From DATAZK01 sp963731205 (GTDB taxonomy: Bacteria; Actinomycetota; Actinomycetes; Frankiales; Frankiaceae): DNA of 64,000 nucleotides. This document shows, in pieces, positions 32,598-41,406 of this stretch. The stretch is taken from contig CAVSUJ010000001.1 of assembly GCA_963731205.1 (NCBI GenBank), positions 1,364,001 through 1,428,000 of the forward strand, written 5' to 3'. Within the stretch, counting starts at the first letter, position 1. Each line of letters starts with the position of its first letter. Under the pieces are notes generated by a model that was given only the letters and a program-made list of their open reading frames with translations, had not been told where the DNA came from and did no database searches. Both the position numbers and the translations under genes were made by a program.

Positions 32598-33836
32598 GTG
32601 GCCGACGCTGACGTCATCGTCGTCGGCGGCGGTCTCGCCGGTCTCTCGGCGGCGCGCCACCTGCAGGACGCCGGACGTGCGGTCGTGGTGCTCGAAGCGG
32701 CCACCGAAGTGGGCGGGCGGGTCCGTACCGACCGGGTCGACGGCTGGCTGCTGGATCACGGCTTTCAGGTCTTCGACACCGGCTATCCCGAGCCCAAGCG
32801 GCTGCTCGGGCCCCAGGATCGGGCAGCGCTCGACCTGCGGCCGCTGCCCAACGGGGCCATGGTTCGCGTAGGGGCTGCGTTTCACCGCGTCGGCGATCCT
32901 CGCCAGCGCCCGGCGGATCTGCTCGGGGCGGTGCGCGCGCCCATCGGCAACCCTCGCGACAAGCTCGCCCTCGCCCGTTATCTGTTACGCGTGCGGCTCA
33001 CCCGCGGCGACCGGCTGCTCGACCGGACCGAGAGCAGCGCCTACGACGCCTTCCGGGCCGGCGGCCTGTCCGACACGACCATCGATCGGCTGCTGCGCCC
33101 GTTCCTTTCGGGGGTGCTGCTGGAGGACGGGCTGACGACGTCGAGCCGCTACGTCGAACTGGTGCTGCGCGCTTTCAGCCGCGGCCGCCAGGTCCTGCCC
33201 GCGGCCGGCATCGGCGCGCTGCCGGCGGCTCTCGCGAAGCCGCTGCTCGACATCAGGCTCGGTACCCGGGTCGAGCGCGTGGAGGCCGGCGCCGTGCTCG
33301 TGGACGGGCAGCGGCTACGCGCCGAGGTCGTCATCGTCGCCGCCGATCCGGCGACGGCGTCGGCACTGCTGCCCGAGTTGGCGCCGGTGCCGATGCGCCG
33401 CGTCAGCACGGTCTACTTCAGCGCCGACCGCTCCCCCACCGACGGAAACGGGCTGCTCTGCGTAGGCCCCGGTCCCCTGACGAACGCCGTCGCGCTCACC
33501 GATTCAGTGCCTTCCTACGGGCCGCCCGGACGCACGTTGATGAGCGTCAGCACGCTGGATCCCGGCCTTTCCGCCAACGGGATGCGCCGCCACCTCACGC
33601 AGTGGTTCGGCGCCGCGGTCGCCGGCTGGCAGGAGATCGCCCGCTACGACATCCCCGCGGCGCTACCCGTGGCTGATCCGCCGCTCGGCAAGCTGCGCCG
33701 TCCGGTGCGCCTTTCGCCCGGGCTGTACGTGTGCGGCGACCACCGTGACAGCCCGTCGCAGCAGGGGGCGCTCGTGAGCGGCCGCCGGACGGCCGAAGCG
33801 GTGCTCGCCACCCAGTCTTCCGTACGCGACAGCTGA
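32598..33836 (+). CDS. FAD-dependent oxidoreductase (amine oxidase/protoporphyrinogen oxidase-like)
   Basis: A 412-residue flavoprotein starting at GTG (VADADVIVVGGGLAGLSAAR), with the FAD dinucleotide-binding motif GGGLAGLSAARHLQDAG and AATEVGGRVRTD, the second FAD signature of the NAD(P)-binding/amine oxidase superfamily. The C-terminus has the terminal FAD motif LYVCGDHRDSPSQQGALVSG. The substrate cannot be inferred; similar proteins are annotated as phytoene desaturase-like or amine oxidases. It may be coupled with the upstream PNPOx-like gene. Confidence 0.85.
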   Translation: MADADVIVVGGGLAGLSAARHLQDAGRAVVVLEAATEVGGRVRTDRVDGWLLDHGFQVFDTGYPEPKRLLGPQDRAALDLRPLPNGAMVRVGAAFHRVGDPRQRPADLLGAVRAPIGNPRDKLALARYLLRVRLTRGDRLLDRTESSAYDAFRAGGLSDTTIDRLLRPFLSGVLLEDGLTTSSRYVELVLRAFSRGRQVLPAAGIGALPAALAKPLLDIRLGTRVERVEAGAVLVDGQRLRAEVVIVAADPATASALLPELAPVPMRRVSTVYFSADRSPTDGNGLLCVGPGPLTNAVALTDSVPSYGPPGRTLMSVSTLDPGLSANGMRRHLTQWFGAAVAGWQEIARYDIPAALPVADPPLGKLRRPVRLSPGLYVCGDHRDSPSQQGALVSGRRTAEAVLATQSSVRDS

Positions 33837-33870
33837 GCTGCCAGAATCGGCCGCAGCCACAGAGCTCTTC

Positions 33871-34713
33871 ATGGAGGCCGAGATGCCGTGGTTTCCGGAC
33901 TTCGCGATAGGAGTCGAGCTGGCGCGACGGCAGACCCGGGAGGCCGGGCGCGCCGACCCGGTGACGCAGTACTTCAAAGCCCTCAACGAGGGCGATGTCG
34001 AGGACCTGGAAGGCGTGTGGCCGGGAGAAGTCGTGATCCACGACCCGCGCGCGGGCGAGGTGCGCGGCCACCGGCATCTGCGCAAGTTCGTCGATCAGAA
34101 CAAGGCTTTCTTCGCCGAGCGCCACACCCGCACGGAGGTCATCGCCTCCACCTGCGTCGGCACCCGCGCGGTCGTGGAAGTCCTCGCACACCTGGACGTC
34201 GACGGCCATCAGGAGTCCTGGCCGCTCGCGGTCGCCGTCGAATCGCCCGACGATCGCTCGGTGGTCTTTCGCACGTACTGCAGCCAGTATCCGGTCGACG
34301 GCCGGCGCCACCTCAGGCCGCCGATCCTCCCGTCGGCAGCGGCGCTCACCAGTGACACGGACGACGTCGTCGCGCGCTACCGGGCCGGACTCGAGGCGGG
34401 TGACACGGACGCCGTCGTCAAAACCTTCGACACAGACGGCTATTTCCGCGAGCCGATCGGCACTCGCCCAAGCCATCGCGGGCCTGAGGAGCTTCGCTCG
34501 TTCTTCACCAGATGTTTCAACGCCGGCGGCGGAATCGCGCTGGAGCCGTGCACGGTGACCGACGACGGCGTGCGCTTCGCTCTGGAGTACAACTGCGTGC
34601 GCTGGGGCCGTCACTCGCTCGCGCCGCAGGCGGGCCTTGGAGTCCACGAGCGGGGCGGTGACGGACTGCTGGCCGCGGTCCGCGTCTACGACGACATCGA
34701 GGTGCCGTCATGA
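33871..34713 (+). CDS. SnoaL-like protein with two NTF2-fold domains
   Basis: A 280-residue protein. The first NTF2-like (SnoaL) domain starts around VTQYFKALNEGDVEDLEGVW with VRGHRHLRKFVDQN; the second around VVARYRAGLEAGDTDAVVKT with YFREPIG and EELRSFFTRCFNAGGG. Such domains bind small ligands and act as cyclases, isomerases or hydrolases. It may be a duplication with divergence. ATG 33871 is used; an ATG (33883) four codons later is possible. It converges on the MDR gene. Confidence 0.82.
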   Translation: MEAEMPWFPDFAIGVELARRQTREAGRADPVTQYFKALNEGDVEDLEGVWPGEVVIHDPRAGEVRGHRHLRKFVDQNKAFFAERHTRTEVIASTCVGTRAVVEVLAHLDVDGHQESWPLAVAVESPDDRSVVFRTYCSQYPVDGRRHLRPPILPSAAALTSDTDDVVARYRAGLEAGDTDAVVKTFDTDGYFREPIGTRPSHRGPEELRSFFTRCFNAGGGIALEPCTVTDDGVRFALEYNCVRWGRHSLAPQAGLGVHERGGDGLLAAVRVYDDIEVPS

Positions 34714-34729
34714 ATCATCAGTGCGACGG

Positions 34730-35776
34730 CTAGCCCGGTGCGATCCGCACCACCCTTCGTCCGATGTGCGATGACCCCCGCTGGAAAACCGTCGCGAGTG
34801 CCGCTGGTGCGCTACGCAGCCCGTCGAACTCGTTGGTGATCACCTTCAGCTGATTCGAGCGGATGAGAGCGGCCAGCGCGTCGCGGATCGGCAGCAGCCG
34901 CTCGGGATAGAAGTCGCTGACGATGAAGCCCTGCAACTTCAGGCGTTTGAAGACCGCAGCGCGCAGATCGCTCTTGGCGTCAGGATCGTCTGGCTTGTCG
35001 TAGCTGCTGACCGATCCGGTCAGCACGACGGTGCCGTAATCCTTCATCACGGAGAGCGCGAGCGTGAGCTGGCTGCCCCCTACGTTGTCGAAGAACAGGT
35101 CGATGCCGTCTCCCGCCGCCGCTTGCAGCCGCTGCGGAAAGCCCTCGGAGCGGTAGTCGACCGCGGCGTCGGCGCCGAGCACGTTGACCGCATGATCGAC
35201 GCGATCCTGGCCCCCCGCGATGGCCACGACGCGGGCACCGGCGGCCTTGGCGAGTTGCACGGCGACACCACCGACCGCGCCGGTGGCTGCACTCACCAGG
35301 ACGCTCTGGCCGGCCTGCACCTGCCCGACGTCGTGCATCCCGACGTACGCCGTCAGGCCGGTCGTTCCCAGCACGCTGATCCACTCCAACGGCCCTCCGA
35401 GTGCCGGGTCGGCCACCTCCGTCGGAGCGACTGTCGTCGTCGCGTACTCCTGCCAGCCGGTGTAGGTCGCCACCTGCGTACCCACCGGGACGGCCGGGTC
35501 AGCTGACTGCACGACGAGGCCCACGCTGTTGGCCGGGACCGGATCCCCGAGGGCCAGCGGGGTGACCTCCGCCGAACCCCGAAACATGCGTAACTGATAG
35601 GGATCCACCGTGGTGAGCAGGTTGTGCACCACCACCTCGCCGGCGTCGGGCGCGCGGATCGGGCGGCGCTCGAGCACCAGATCACCGGAGCCGAGCGAGG
35701 CCTCGGGGCGGCGCTTCAGGACGATGACCTCGCCGGTGCTCGGTACCGAAACGTCCGCCGCAGCAAGGGAACTCAT
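34730..35776 (-). CDS. NADP-dependent MDR oxidoreductase (prostaglandin reductase-like)
   Basis: A 348-residue medium-chain dehydrogenase/reductase without zinc ligands. The nucleotide motif is VLVSAATGAVGGVAVQLAKA, followed by ARVVAIAGGQDRVDH and IDLFFDNVGG, with YSxGFIVSDFY-like C-terminus (LKLQGFIVSDFYPERL), which is typical of the leukotriene B4/prostaglandin reductase-like group that reduces C=C bonds of enones. Its ATG overlaps the TGA of the upstream peroxiredoxin-like gene (ATGA), so both are cotranscribed. Confidence 0.9.
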   Translation of the reverse strand: MSSLAAADVSVPSTGEVIVLKRRPEASLGSGDLVLERRPIRAPDAGEVVVHNLLTTVDPYQLRMFRGSAEVTPLALGDPVPANSVGLVVQSADPAVPVGTQVATYTGWQEYATTTVAPTEVADPALGGPLEWISVLGTTGLTAYVGMHDVGQVQAGQSVLVSAATGAVGGVAVQLAKAAGARVVAIAGGQDRVDHAVNVLGADAAVDYRSEGFPQRLQAAAGDGIDLFFDNVGGSQLTLALSVMKDYGTVVLTGSVSSYDKPDDPDAKSDLRAAVFKRLKLQGFIVSDFYPERLLPIRDALAALIRSNQLKVITNEFDGLRSAPAALATVFQRGSSHIGRRVVRIAPG

Positions 35777-36363
35777 GACGGCGGTGGGCCGGCCTGCCGC
35801 TTGTCGTATCCGTGGAAGGAGGAGTAATCGCCGGCCTCCCAGGCTTCACGCAGACCCGGCTTCGACAGATCCCAGTCGGGACGCGATTCGCTCGACGCCC
35901 CGCGCAGATCGCGCCACAGATCATCCATCGACGGCCGGCCCCAGAACCAGTACCCGTTGTAGATGCTGTAGACGACGAGGCCAGGCTTGAGCACGAGCGT
36001 GTACGGGATCATCGGATTGTTGTCCGGATCGGTGTACTCCTGGATGTCCAGATCCTGCTGCACGATCCGGCCGGGATCGGACAGGAACGGCCATTGCGCA
36101 CCGACCGAGAGCCGGAACTCCTGGAGCGTGTGGTGCGGGTCGGTCGAGATCGTCGCGACCTGGGTGTAGGAGACGGCGATCTTCGCCTGCGCGGCCGCCA
36201 GCTCGAGGTGCTGCTGGTGCTCCTTCGGGCAGTAGTGACCGCGCGCCAAGGTGAGGATCATGGGATCGTCGCCCTGGATCTCGCTGAGCGAGCGCATCGA
36301 CTCGGTGTGGTCGGGAAGCGAGTAGTCCGGGAAGAGCGCTCCGGGCCGAATGTCTGCACGCAT
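35773..36363 (-). CDS. Peroxiredoxin-like (AhpC/TSA) protein
   Basis: About 196 residues from ATG 36363 (MRADIRPGALFPDYSLPDHT). The thioredoxin-fold N-terminus and the peroxidatic-site region MILTLARGHYCPKEHQQHLE with one conserved Cys are present; a resolving CxxC is not evident. It continues with IVQQDLDIQEYTDPDNNPM and WFWGRPSMDDL. It probably reduces hydroperoxides. A longer form from 36399 is possible. It overlaps the MDR gene and is divergent from DUF427. Confidence 0.8.
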   Translation of the reverse strand: MRADIRPGALFPDYSLPDHTESMRSLSEIQGDDPMILTLARGHYCPKEHQQHLELAAAQAKIAVSYTQVATISTDPHHTLQEFRLSVGAQWPFLSDPGRIVQQDLDIQEYTDPDNNPMIPYTLVLKPGLVVYSIYNGYWFWGRPSMDDLWRDLRGASSESRPDWDLSKPGLREAWEAGDYSSFHGYDKRQAGPPPS

Positions 36364-36426
36364 GCGTAGCAGGCTCTCGCCTCGGCCCACCCGTGACAAG
36401 GGGCGATCTTCGGGTATGCCTGAGCA

Positions 36427-36942
36427 ATGAGCGCAGCGTGGAACCGCCGTCCTTCGCCCGAACGGCCTGGTCCGGGCCAGGAGTCGGTCTGGGACTACCC
36501 GCGGCCGCCGCGGTGCGAGCCCTCGTCCGCGCTGATCGAAATCGAGTTCGGCGGGCAGCGCCTCGTGCGCACGACCTCTTCACAGCGGGTGCTGGAGACC
36601 AGCCACCCACCGGTGCACTACGTGCCGATCGCCGACGTGGCAGCGGGCGCGCTCCGGCCCTCCGACCATCGCCACTCGTGGTGTGAATGGAAAGGCGAGG
36701 CCGAGTACTTCGACGTCGTCATGGGTGACCGCGTCGAGGCTGCCGCCGCATGGACCTACCCGGCGCCGGTCCACGCGTTTCTGGCTCTCATCGGCCACGT
36801 CGCCTTCTATCCGGCGCGGATGGACGCCTGCCGCCTCGACGGTGAACTCGTGCAGGCCCAGCAGGGTGACTTCTACGGCGGCTGGCGCACCTCCAAGGTG
36901 GTCGGGCCGTTCAAAGGCGCTCCGGGCACCATGGGCTGGTAG
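36427..36942 (+). CDS. DUF427 family protein
   Basis: A 171-residue protein with ESVWDYPRPPRCEPSSALIE, VRTTSSQRVLETSHPPVHYV and RHSWCEWKGEAEYFDVV, followed by WTYPAPVHAFLALIGHVAF and GDFYGGWRTSKVVGPFKGAP. These are the fingerprints of DUF427, a widespread actinobacterial domain sometimes called nucleotidyltransferase-like, function not established. It is divergent from the peroxiredoxin gene and converges on the MDMPI gene. Confidence 0.9.
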   Translation: MSAAWNRRPSPERPGPGQESVWDYPRPPRCEPSSALIEIEFGGQRLVRTTSSQRVLETSHPPVHYVPIADVAAGALRPSDHRHSWCEWKGEAEYFDVVMGDRVEAAAAWTYPAPVHAFLALIGHVAFYPARMDACRLDGELVQAQQGDFYGGWRTSKVVGPFKGAPGTMGW

Positions 36943-36951
36943 CGGCAACCC

Positions 36952-37563
36952 TCAGGACCAGGGATCCAGCGCCGGCGCCGATGCGCGGCCGAGCGTCCAG
37001 GCCATGAGCCGGCGCGGATCGGCCCGCGAGGGCAACTCCTCGAGCAATCCCGGAAGCCAACGTTCGACGAGCGCTGCGGGCCAGTCGGCAGGTTCGTAGC
37101 CGATGCCGAGGTCGACGTGATGGGTCTCCACCTCGCGCCAGCGGGTGAACGGCAGGAAGGAGGCCGGCCGCTGGGTGAATTCCGCCTTGGCCTTGGGGGT
37201 GGCGAACGGCCGCTCCCACAGCCTCTCGGGTACGCGCGCGAAGAGCTCGTCGACGGCACGGTCAGCTGCTACGAGGTCGTCGTAGAGCTGCGCCGCGGAA
37301 CGACCCGCGCCGGTTTCGATCTGAGCAGCGCGCCCCTCGGGACCGCCCTCGTACTGCTCGACCACCCTCCCGTCGAGAACGGCGTCGAGGCGGCGGACGA
37401 CGCTGTCGGCATTGCGCGCCAGGTGCGTCACGACGTGACCGACGGTCCAGCCGGGAAGCCGGCTGGGCCGTCGCATCGCCGCGTCGTCGAGCACTTGGAC
37501 CGCGCGCTCCAACCGCTCGTGCGAGCTGCGGCACTCGGCGATGTCAGCAACCGGAACAGCCAT
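36952..37563 (-). CDS. Mycothiol-dependent maleylpyruvate isomerase-like protein (MDMPI/DinB)
   Basis: A 203-residue protein of the MDMPI family: the metal-binding His in PGWTVGHVVTHLARNAD and the Glu/His pair in TRWREVETHHVDLGIGY form the expected 3-residue metal site, embedded in a DinB-like four-helix bundle. Members with known role isomerise maleylpyruvate with mycothiol; most others are of unknown specificity. The ATG is followed directly by VPVADIAECRSSHERLERAV. Cotranscription with the aldo/keto reductase gene is possible (10 bp gap). Confidence 0.87.
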   Translation of the reverse strand: MAVPVADIAECRSSHERLERAVQVLDDAAMRRPSRLPGWTVGHVVTHLARNADSVVRRLDAVLDGRVVEQYEGGPEGRAAQIETGAGRSAAQLYDDLVAADRAVDELFARVPERLWERPFATPKAKAEFTQRPASFLPFTRWREVETHHVDLGIGYEPADWPAALVERWLPGLLEELPSRADPRRLMAWTLGRASAPALDPWS

Positions 37564-37573
37564 GCACCGCAGG

Positions 37574-38449
37574 CTAGTTGTCGACGGCGATCCCGTTCAG
37601 CTCGGCCACGTCTTCTGCGGAAAGCGTGAGTCCGGCGCCGGCAACGTTCTCGCGCAGATGGGCCACCGACGACGTCCCCGGAATCAGCAGGATGTTCGGC
37701 GAACGCTGCAGCAGCCAGGCAAGAGCGACCCCCATCGGCGAGGCGTCCAGCCGCTTCGCCACCGACTCGAGGGTGCGGGACTGCAGCGGGCTGAAACCAC
37801 CGAGCGGGAAGTACGGCACGTAGGCAATGCCTTGTGCCGCAAGGGAATCCACCAGCTCGTCATCGCCGCGGCGGGCAACGTTGTAGAGGTTCTGCACGCA
37901 GACGACAGGGGCGATGGCCTGCGCCTCAGCGACCTGCCCGGCGGTGACGGTACTGAGGCCGAGATGCTTGATCAGGCCTTGCTGCTGGAGTTCGGCGAGC
38001 GCGCTGAACTGCTCGGCGATGGACTCCTCCTCCGGGCTGTCCAGCCCGCCCATCCGCAGGTTGACGACGTCGATCGCGTCGAGGCCGAGATTGTTCAGGT
38101 TGTCGTGAACGGCTTGACGCAGCTCGTGCGGCGAGCGGGCGTGCGGCCAGCCTCCCTCCGCGTCGCGCCTCGCCCCCACCTTGGTGACGATGTGCAGCGC
38201 CTCGGGGTAGGGATGCAACGCCTCCCTGATGATCTGGTTGGTGACGTGAGGGCCGTAGAAGTCGCTGGTGTCGATGTGCGTGATGCCGAGCTCGACCGCC
38301 TCGCGTAACACTGCTAGCGCGCCATCCCGATCGGCGGGCGGCCCGAAGACGCCCGGCCCAGCCAGCTGCATCGCGCCGTAGCCCACCCGCGTGACGGTGA
38401 GGTCGTCGGCCATCGTGAAGGTGCCGCCCGGAAGGGTCTGTACTGCCAT
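37574..38449 (-). CDS. Aldo/keto reductase
   Basis: A 291-residue AKR barrel. The family start is MAVQTLPGGTFTMADDLTVT and MQLAGPGVFG; catalytic region HIDTSDFYGPHVTNQIIREA (Asp and Tyr); Lys in IVTKVGARRD; NADPH-binding end SPNILLIPGTSSVAHLREN. It reduces aldehydes or ketones with NADPH. The chosen ATG (38449) has GGAGAGGAAA upstream. A divergent XRE regulator starts about 140 bp away and may control it. Confidence 0.92.
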   Translation of the reverse strand: MAVQTLPGGTFTMADDLTVTRVGYGAMQLAGPGVFGPPADRDGALAVLREAVELGITHIDTSDFYGPHVTNQIIREALHPYPEALHIVTKVGARRDAEGGWPHARSPHELRQAVHDNLNNLGLDAIDVVNLRMGGLDSPEEESIAEQFSALAELQQQGLIKHLGLSTVTAGQVAEAQAIAPVVCVQNLYNVARRGDDELVDSLAAQGIAYVPYFPLGGFSPLQSRTLESVAKRLDASPMGVALAWLLQRSPNILLIPGTSSVAHLRENVAGAGLTLSAEDVAELNGIAVDN

Positions 38450-38592
38450 GGGTATTTCCTCTCCTCGTTGGTGCCCTTCAAGCGTTGCCCCGGTGAAGCG
38501 AATCAGGCAGAGCCCCAACGGTCCTGGGAGTGACAGGGACACCCACGAGCTAGCGGCCGCGGGCTAGCGTGGTCAGGGTGAGCGAGGGCAAC

Positions 38593-39438
38593 ATGCTCGG
38601 CGACTACCTCCGAGCACGCCGGGAACTGGTGCACCCCGAGAACGTCGGCCTGCCCGTCAATGGTGTGAGACGCGTGTCGGGCCTGCGCCGTGAAGAGGTC
38701 GCCATGCTGGCCGGCATCAGCTCCGACTACTACTTGCGCTTGGAGCAGGGCCGGGATCGCAACCCTTCGATGCAGGTGCTCGAGGCGCTGGCGCGGGTCC
38801 TGCAGCTCGACCAGGCCGCGACCGACTACCTGCTCGGGCTCGCGGCGCCGACGCCCCGCCACCGCCAGCCGCGCCCGAAGCGCGAGCTGGTCACCGATGG
38901 GATCCGGCAGCTGGTCGAGGTGATGGGGCTGCCGGCCTTCGTCCACGGGCGCTACTTCGACGTGCTGGCAGGCAATGCGCTTGCGGCGGCGCTCTCCCCC
39001 AACCTGCAGGCCGGGCAGAACCGGCTGCGCTCCGTCTTCCTCGACCCGGCCGAGCGCGACCTGTATCCCGACTGGACCCAGGCCACCGCACGCTTCGTGG
39101 CCGGCTTCCGGGAGTCGGTGGGACGCGACACCGACGACCCGCGCTTCGTGCAGCTGGTCGGAGAGCTCTCGCTGTGCAGCGAACGGTTTCGCAAGCTCTG
39201 GGCCAGGCACGACATCCGCACCCGGGCCGGCGGTCCGACCCGGCTGAACCACCCGCAGCTCGGCGAGCTCAGCCTGCAGGGGGAGAAGCTCGCGATCGGG
39301 GGGTCGGAGGGTCAGGTGCTGGTGGTGTTCAACGCCGCTCCGGGCACGAGCAGCGCCGAGAAGCTGGCGTTGCTGGGCTCACTGGCGAGCGAGAGCACGC
39401 GCACGGAGCGCACGAGCGCCGCTCACGAAATCAGGTAA
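38593..39438 (+). CDS. XRE-family regulator with MmyB-like ligand domain
   Basis: About 281 residues. The N-terminal helix-turn-helix is VSGLRREEVAMLAGISSDYY with LRLEQGRDRNPSMQVLEALA. The C-terminal part (PAFVHGRYFDVLAGNALAAA, RFVAGFRESVGRD and LNHPQLGELSLQGEKLAIGG) is the MmyB-like ligand-binding domain found in many actinobacterial repressors. ATG 38593 has GAGGG six bases upstream; GTG 38578 is an alternative start. It is divergent from the aldo/keto reductase gene, its likely target. Its 3' end overlaps the convergent BVMO gene by 16 bp. Confidence 0.9.
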   Translation: MLGDYLRARRELVHPENVGLPVNGVRRVSGLRREEVAMLAGISSDYYLRLEQGRDRNPSMQVLEALARVLQLDQAATDYLLGLAAPTPRHRQPRPKRELVTDGIRQLVEVMGLPAFVHGRYFDVLAGNALAAALSPNLQAGQNRLRSVFLDPAERDLYPDWTQATARFVAGFRESVGRDTDDPRFVQLVGELSLCSERFRKLWARHDIRTRAGGPTRLNHPQLGELSLQGEKLAIGGSEGQVLVVFNAAPGTSSAEKLALLGSLASESTRTERTSAAHEIR

Positions 39439-41363
39439 TCCGCAGGGTCGACCGAGCGGGTCCAGGCCCAGTACTTGTCGAGCGGCCATGGCGAGAGCGT
39501 GTAGACCTTGCCCTGCGCATTCTTGTAATGGCTGTGGGCGATGGACGGGTGCGCCCACACCAGCGAACTGATCTCTTTCTGGTAGCGGTCGGCGTATTCG
39601 TCGTGCGCGTCGGGGCTCACCTCGATGGCCTTGGCGCCGGCACTGAGCACGCGGTGGATCGCATCGAGCGCGTAGTGGCTCTGGAATTCGGAGTGGTAGA
39701 ACAGGCTCGCTCCGGCCGCGAGGTTGGTGCCCGGCCCGTACATGCAGAACAGGTTCGGGAAGTTCGGAATGGTGATCCCGAGATACGCCGTCGCCGCGTC
39801 GCCCCATTGATCGCGCAGGGACGCTCCCCCGCGCCCGGTGATCTCCATGCTGGCCAGGAAATCGCTGTGCAGGAAGCCCGTCGCAAAGCAGATGACGTCG
39901 ACCTCGTGCAGCTTGCCGTCGACCGTCACGACACCCTCGGGGACGATGCGTTCGATGCCGATGCGCACCATGTCGACGTTCGGTTTCATCAGGCAGCGCA
40001 GCCACGATCCGTTGTCCTGCAGCACGCGCTTGCCGAGCGCGGGGTAGTTGGGCGTCGACTTCTCGATCAGGTCGGGGCGGTCGGCCAGAACGGACTGCAT
40101 CCAGGCCGCGAGCATCTGCCCGCGCTGCTCGTTGACGGGATTCACGGCAACGCCGACGGCCGCCTGATAATCGGGATCGACCCGGTAGGACTCCATCCCC
40201 ACGGCGACGCCGGGGAAGGTCATCAGGAAGCGAAACCACCTGCCGTAGAAGGGCAAATGGCGCTGCGCCCATTTCTCTCCCGGCGGGACTGCGGCGTGGT
40301 ACTGCATGTTGGGGATGATCCATTGCGCCGTCCGCTGGAAGATCGAGAGCGATTCGACGCGGTCGGCAATCGTGGGCGCGATCTGGAAGCCGCTCGCCCC
40401 GGCTCCGACCAGCGCGAAACGGGTGCCGGTGATGTCGAGGTCAGCGGGCCAGCGGGCGGAGTGAAATGCGGGGCCGGCGAAGCTCTCGCGTCCCGGAATC
40501 TCCGGCAGATGCGGGAGATTCAGGGCGCCGACGGCGCTGATGACGAAGCGCGCCTCCAGCGTCTCGGTGCTGCCGTCCTGTGTCTGCACCGTCACCCGCC
40601 AGCGCGCGGAAGGCTCGTCCCAGACCAGTGACACGACACGGGTGCCGAAGCGGCAGTGCGGCGCGAGCCCGTACTTGGAGACCACGTCCTCGAAGTAGGC
40701 GCGCAGCTCCGGCTGCTGGCAGTAGTACTCGCTCCAGTGGTCGGTCGGCTCGAAGGAGTAGCAGTACTGATGACTGCCGATGTCGACGCGAGCGCCTGGG
40801 TAGCTGTTCTCCCACCAGGTGCCGCCGGGTCCGTCGTTCTTGTCGATGATGGTGAACGGCAGCCCGGCCTGCGTCAGGCGGATGCCCGCCAGGATCCCGG
40901 ATTCGCCGGCGCCGATGACGATGACCGGCGACGCGTCCCTGACCTCGGCCGGCACCTCGGGACCCCACGAGATCGCTTGGCTGTCACCACCGTCGAACTG
41001 CATGTCGTCGAAGAACATGCCCTCGAGCGAAGGGGTCAGCGACCGCAAGCTCATGAACTCCATCATTTCCAGCAGCAGCCCGCGGGTAAGCGGGTGCGGC
41101 TGGCAGCCGCCGTCGCGGTAGGCGGCGATCACGGGCAGCGCCCGGCGCCGGATCTCGGCCTGCTCGTCCTCCGGGATTCCGCTCTGGAACTCCAGCGAGA
41201 TCGCGACCCGCGGCTTGATGTCTGCCCGGATCCACGATGGATCGCCGGTCATGTGCACGAGCGAGCAGAGCAGCGCCGGGACGCTGACGTCGTTCAGCGC
41301 GGCGGCAATGGCGTCGTCGCCGTCGGTGAAGGGCTCCCCGGCGTGCGGGTTGCGATCAGGCAT
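39423..41363 (-). CDS. Baeyer-Villiger monooxygenase (4-hydroxyacetophenone monooxygenase-like)
   Basis: A 646-residue FAD/NADPH monooxygenase. Two Rossmann motifs are VIGAGESGILAGIRL and LVGAGASGFQIAP, and the type I BVMO fingerprint FxGxxxHxxxWP is present as FAGPAFHSARWP. An extra N-terminal region of about 125 residues before the first Rossmann fold is typical of the HAPMO branch. It inserts oxygen next to a ketone, giving an ester or lactone. It is the last gene of an operon with a lipocalin-like protein and a sulfotransferase-family protein downstream of a TetR gene. Confidence 0.92.
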   Translation of the reverse strand: MPDRNPHAGEPFTDGDDAIAAALNDVSVPALLCSLVHMTGDPSWIRADIKPRVAISLEFQSGIPEDEQAEIRRRALPVIAAYRDGGCQPHPLTRGLLLEMMEFMSLRSLTPSLEGMFFDDMQFDGGDSQAISWGPEVPAEVRDASPVIVIGAGESGILAGIRLTQAGLPFTIIDKNDGPGGTWWENSYPGARVDIGSHQYCYSFEPTDHWSEYYCQQPELRAYFEDVVSKYGLAPHCRFGTRVVSLVWDEPSARWRVTVQTQDGSTETLEARFVISAVGALNLPHLPEIPGRESFAGPAFHSARWPADLDITGTRFALVGAGASGFQIAPTIADRVESLSIFQRTAQWIIPNMQYHAAVPPGEKWAQRHLPFYGRWFRFLMTFPGVAVGMESYRVDPDYQAAVGVAVNPVNEQRGQMLAAWMQSVLADRPDLIEKSTPNYPALGKRVLQDNGSWLRCLMKPNVDMVRIGIERIVPEGVVTVDGKLHEVDVICFATGFLHSDFLASMEITGRGGASLRDQWGDAATAYLGITIPNFPNLFCMYGPGTNLAAGASLFYHSEFQSHYALDAIHRVLSAGAKAIEVSPDAHDEYADRYQKEISSLVWAHPSIAHSHYKNAQGKVYTLSPWPLDKYWAWTRSVDPADYLIS

Positions 41364-41406
41364 CGGGACGACGATAGCCGCCGGCAGCGTTCGCCCCGCA
41401 GCGGGG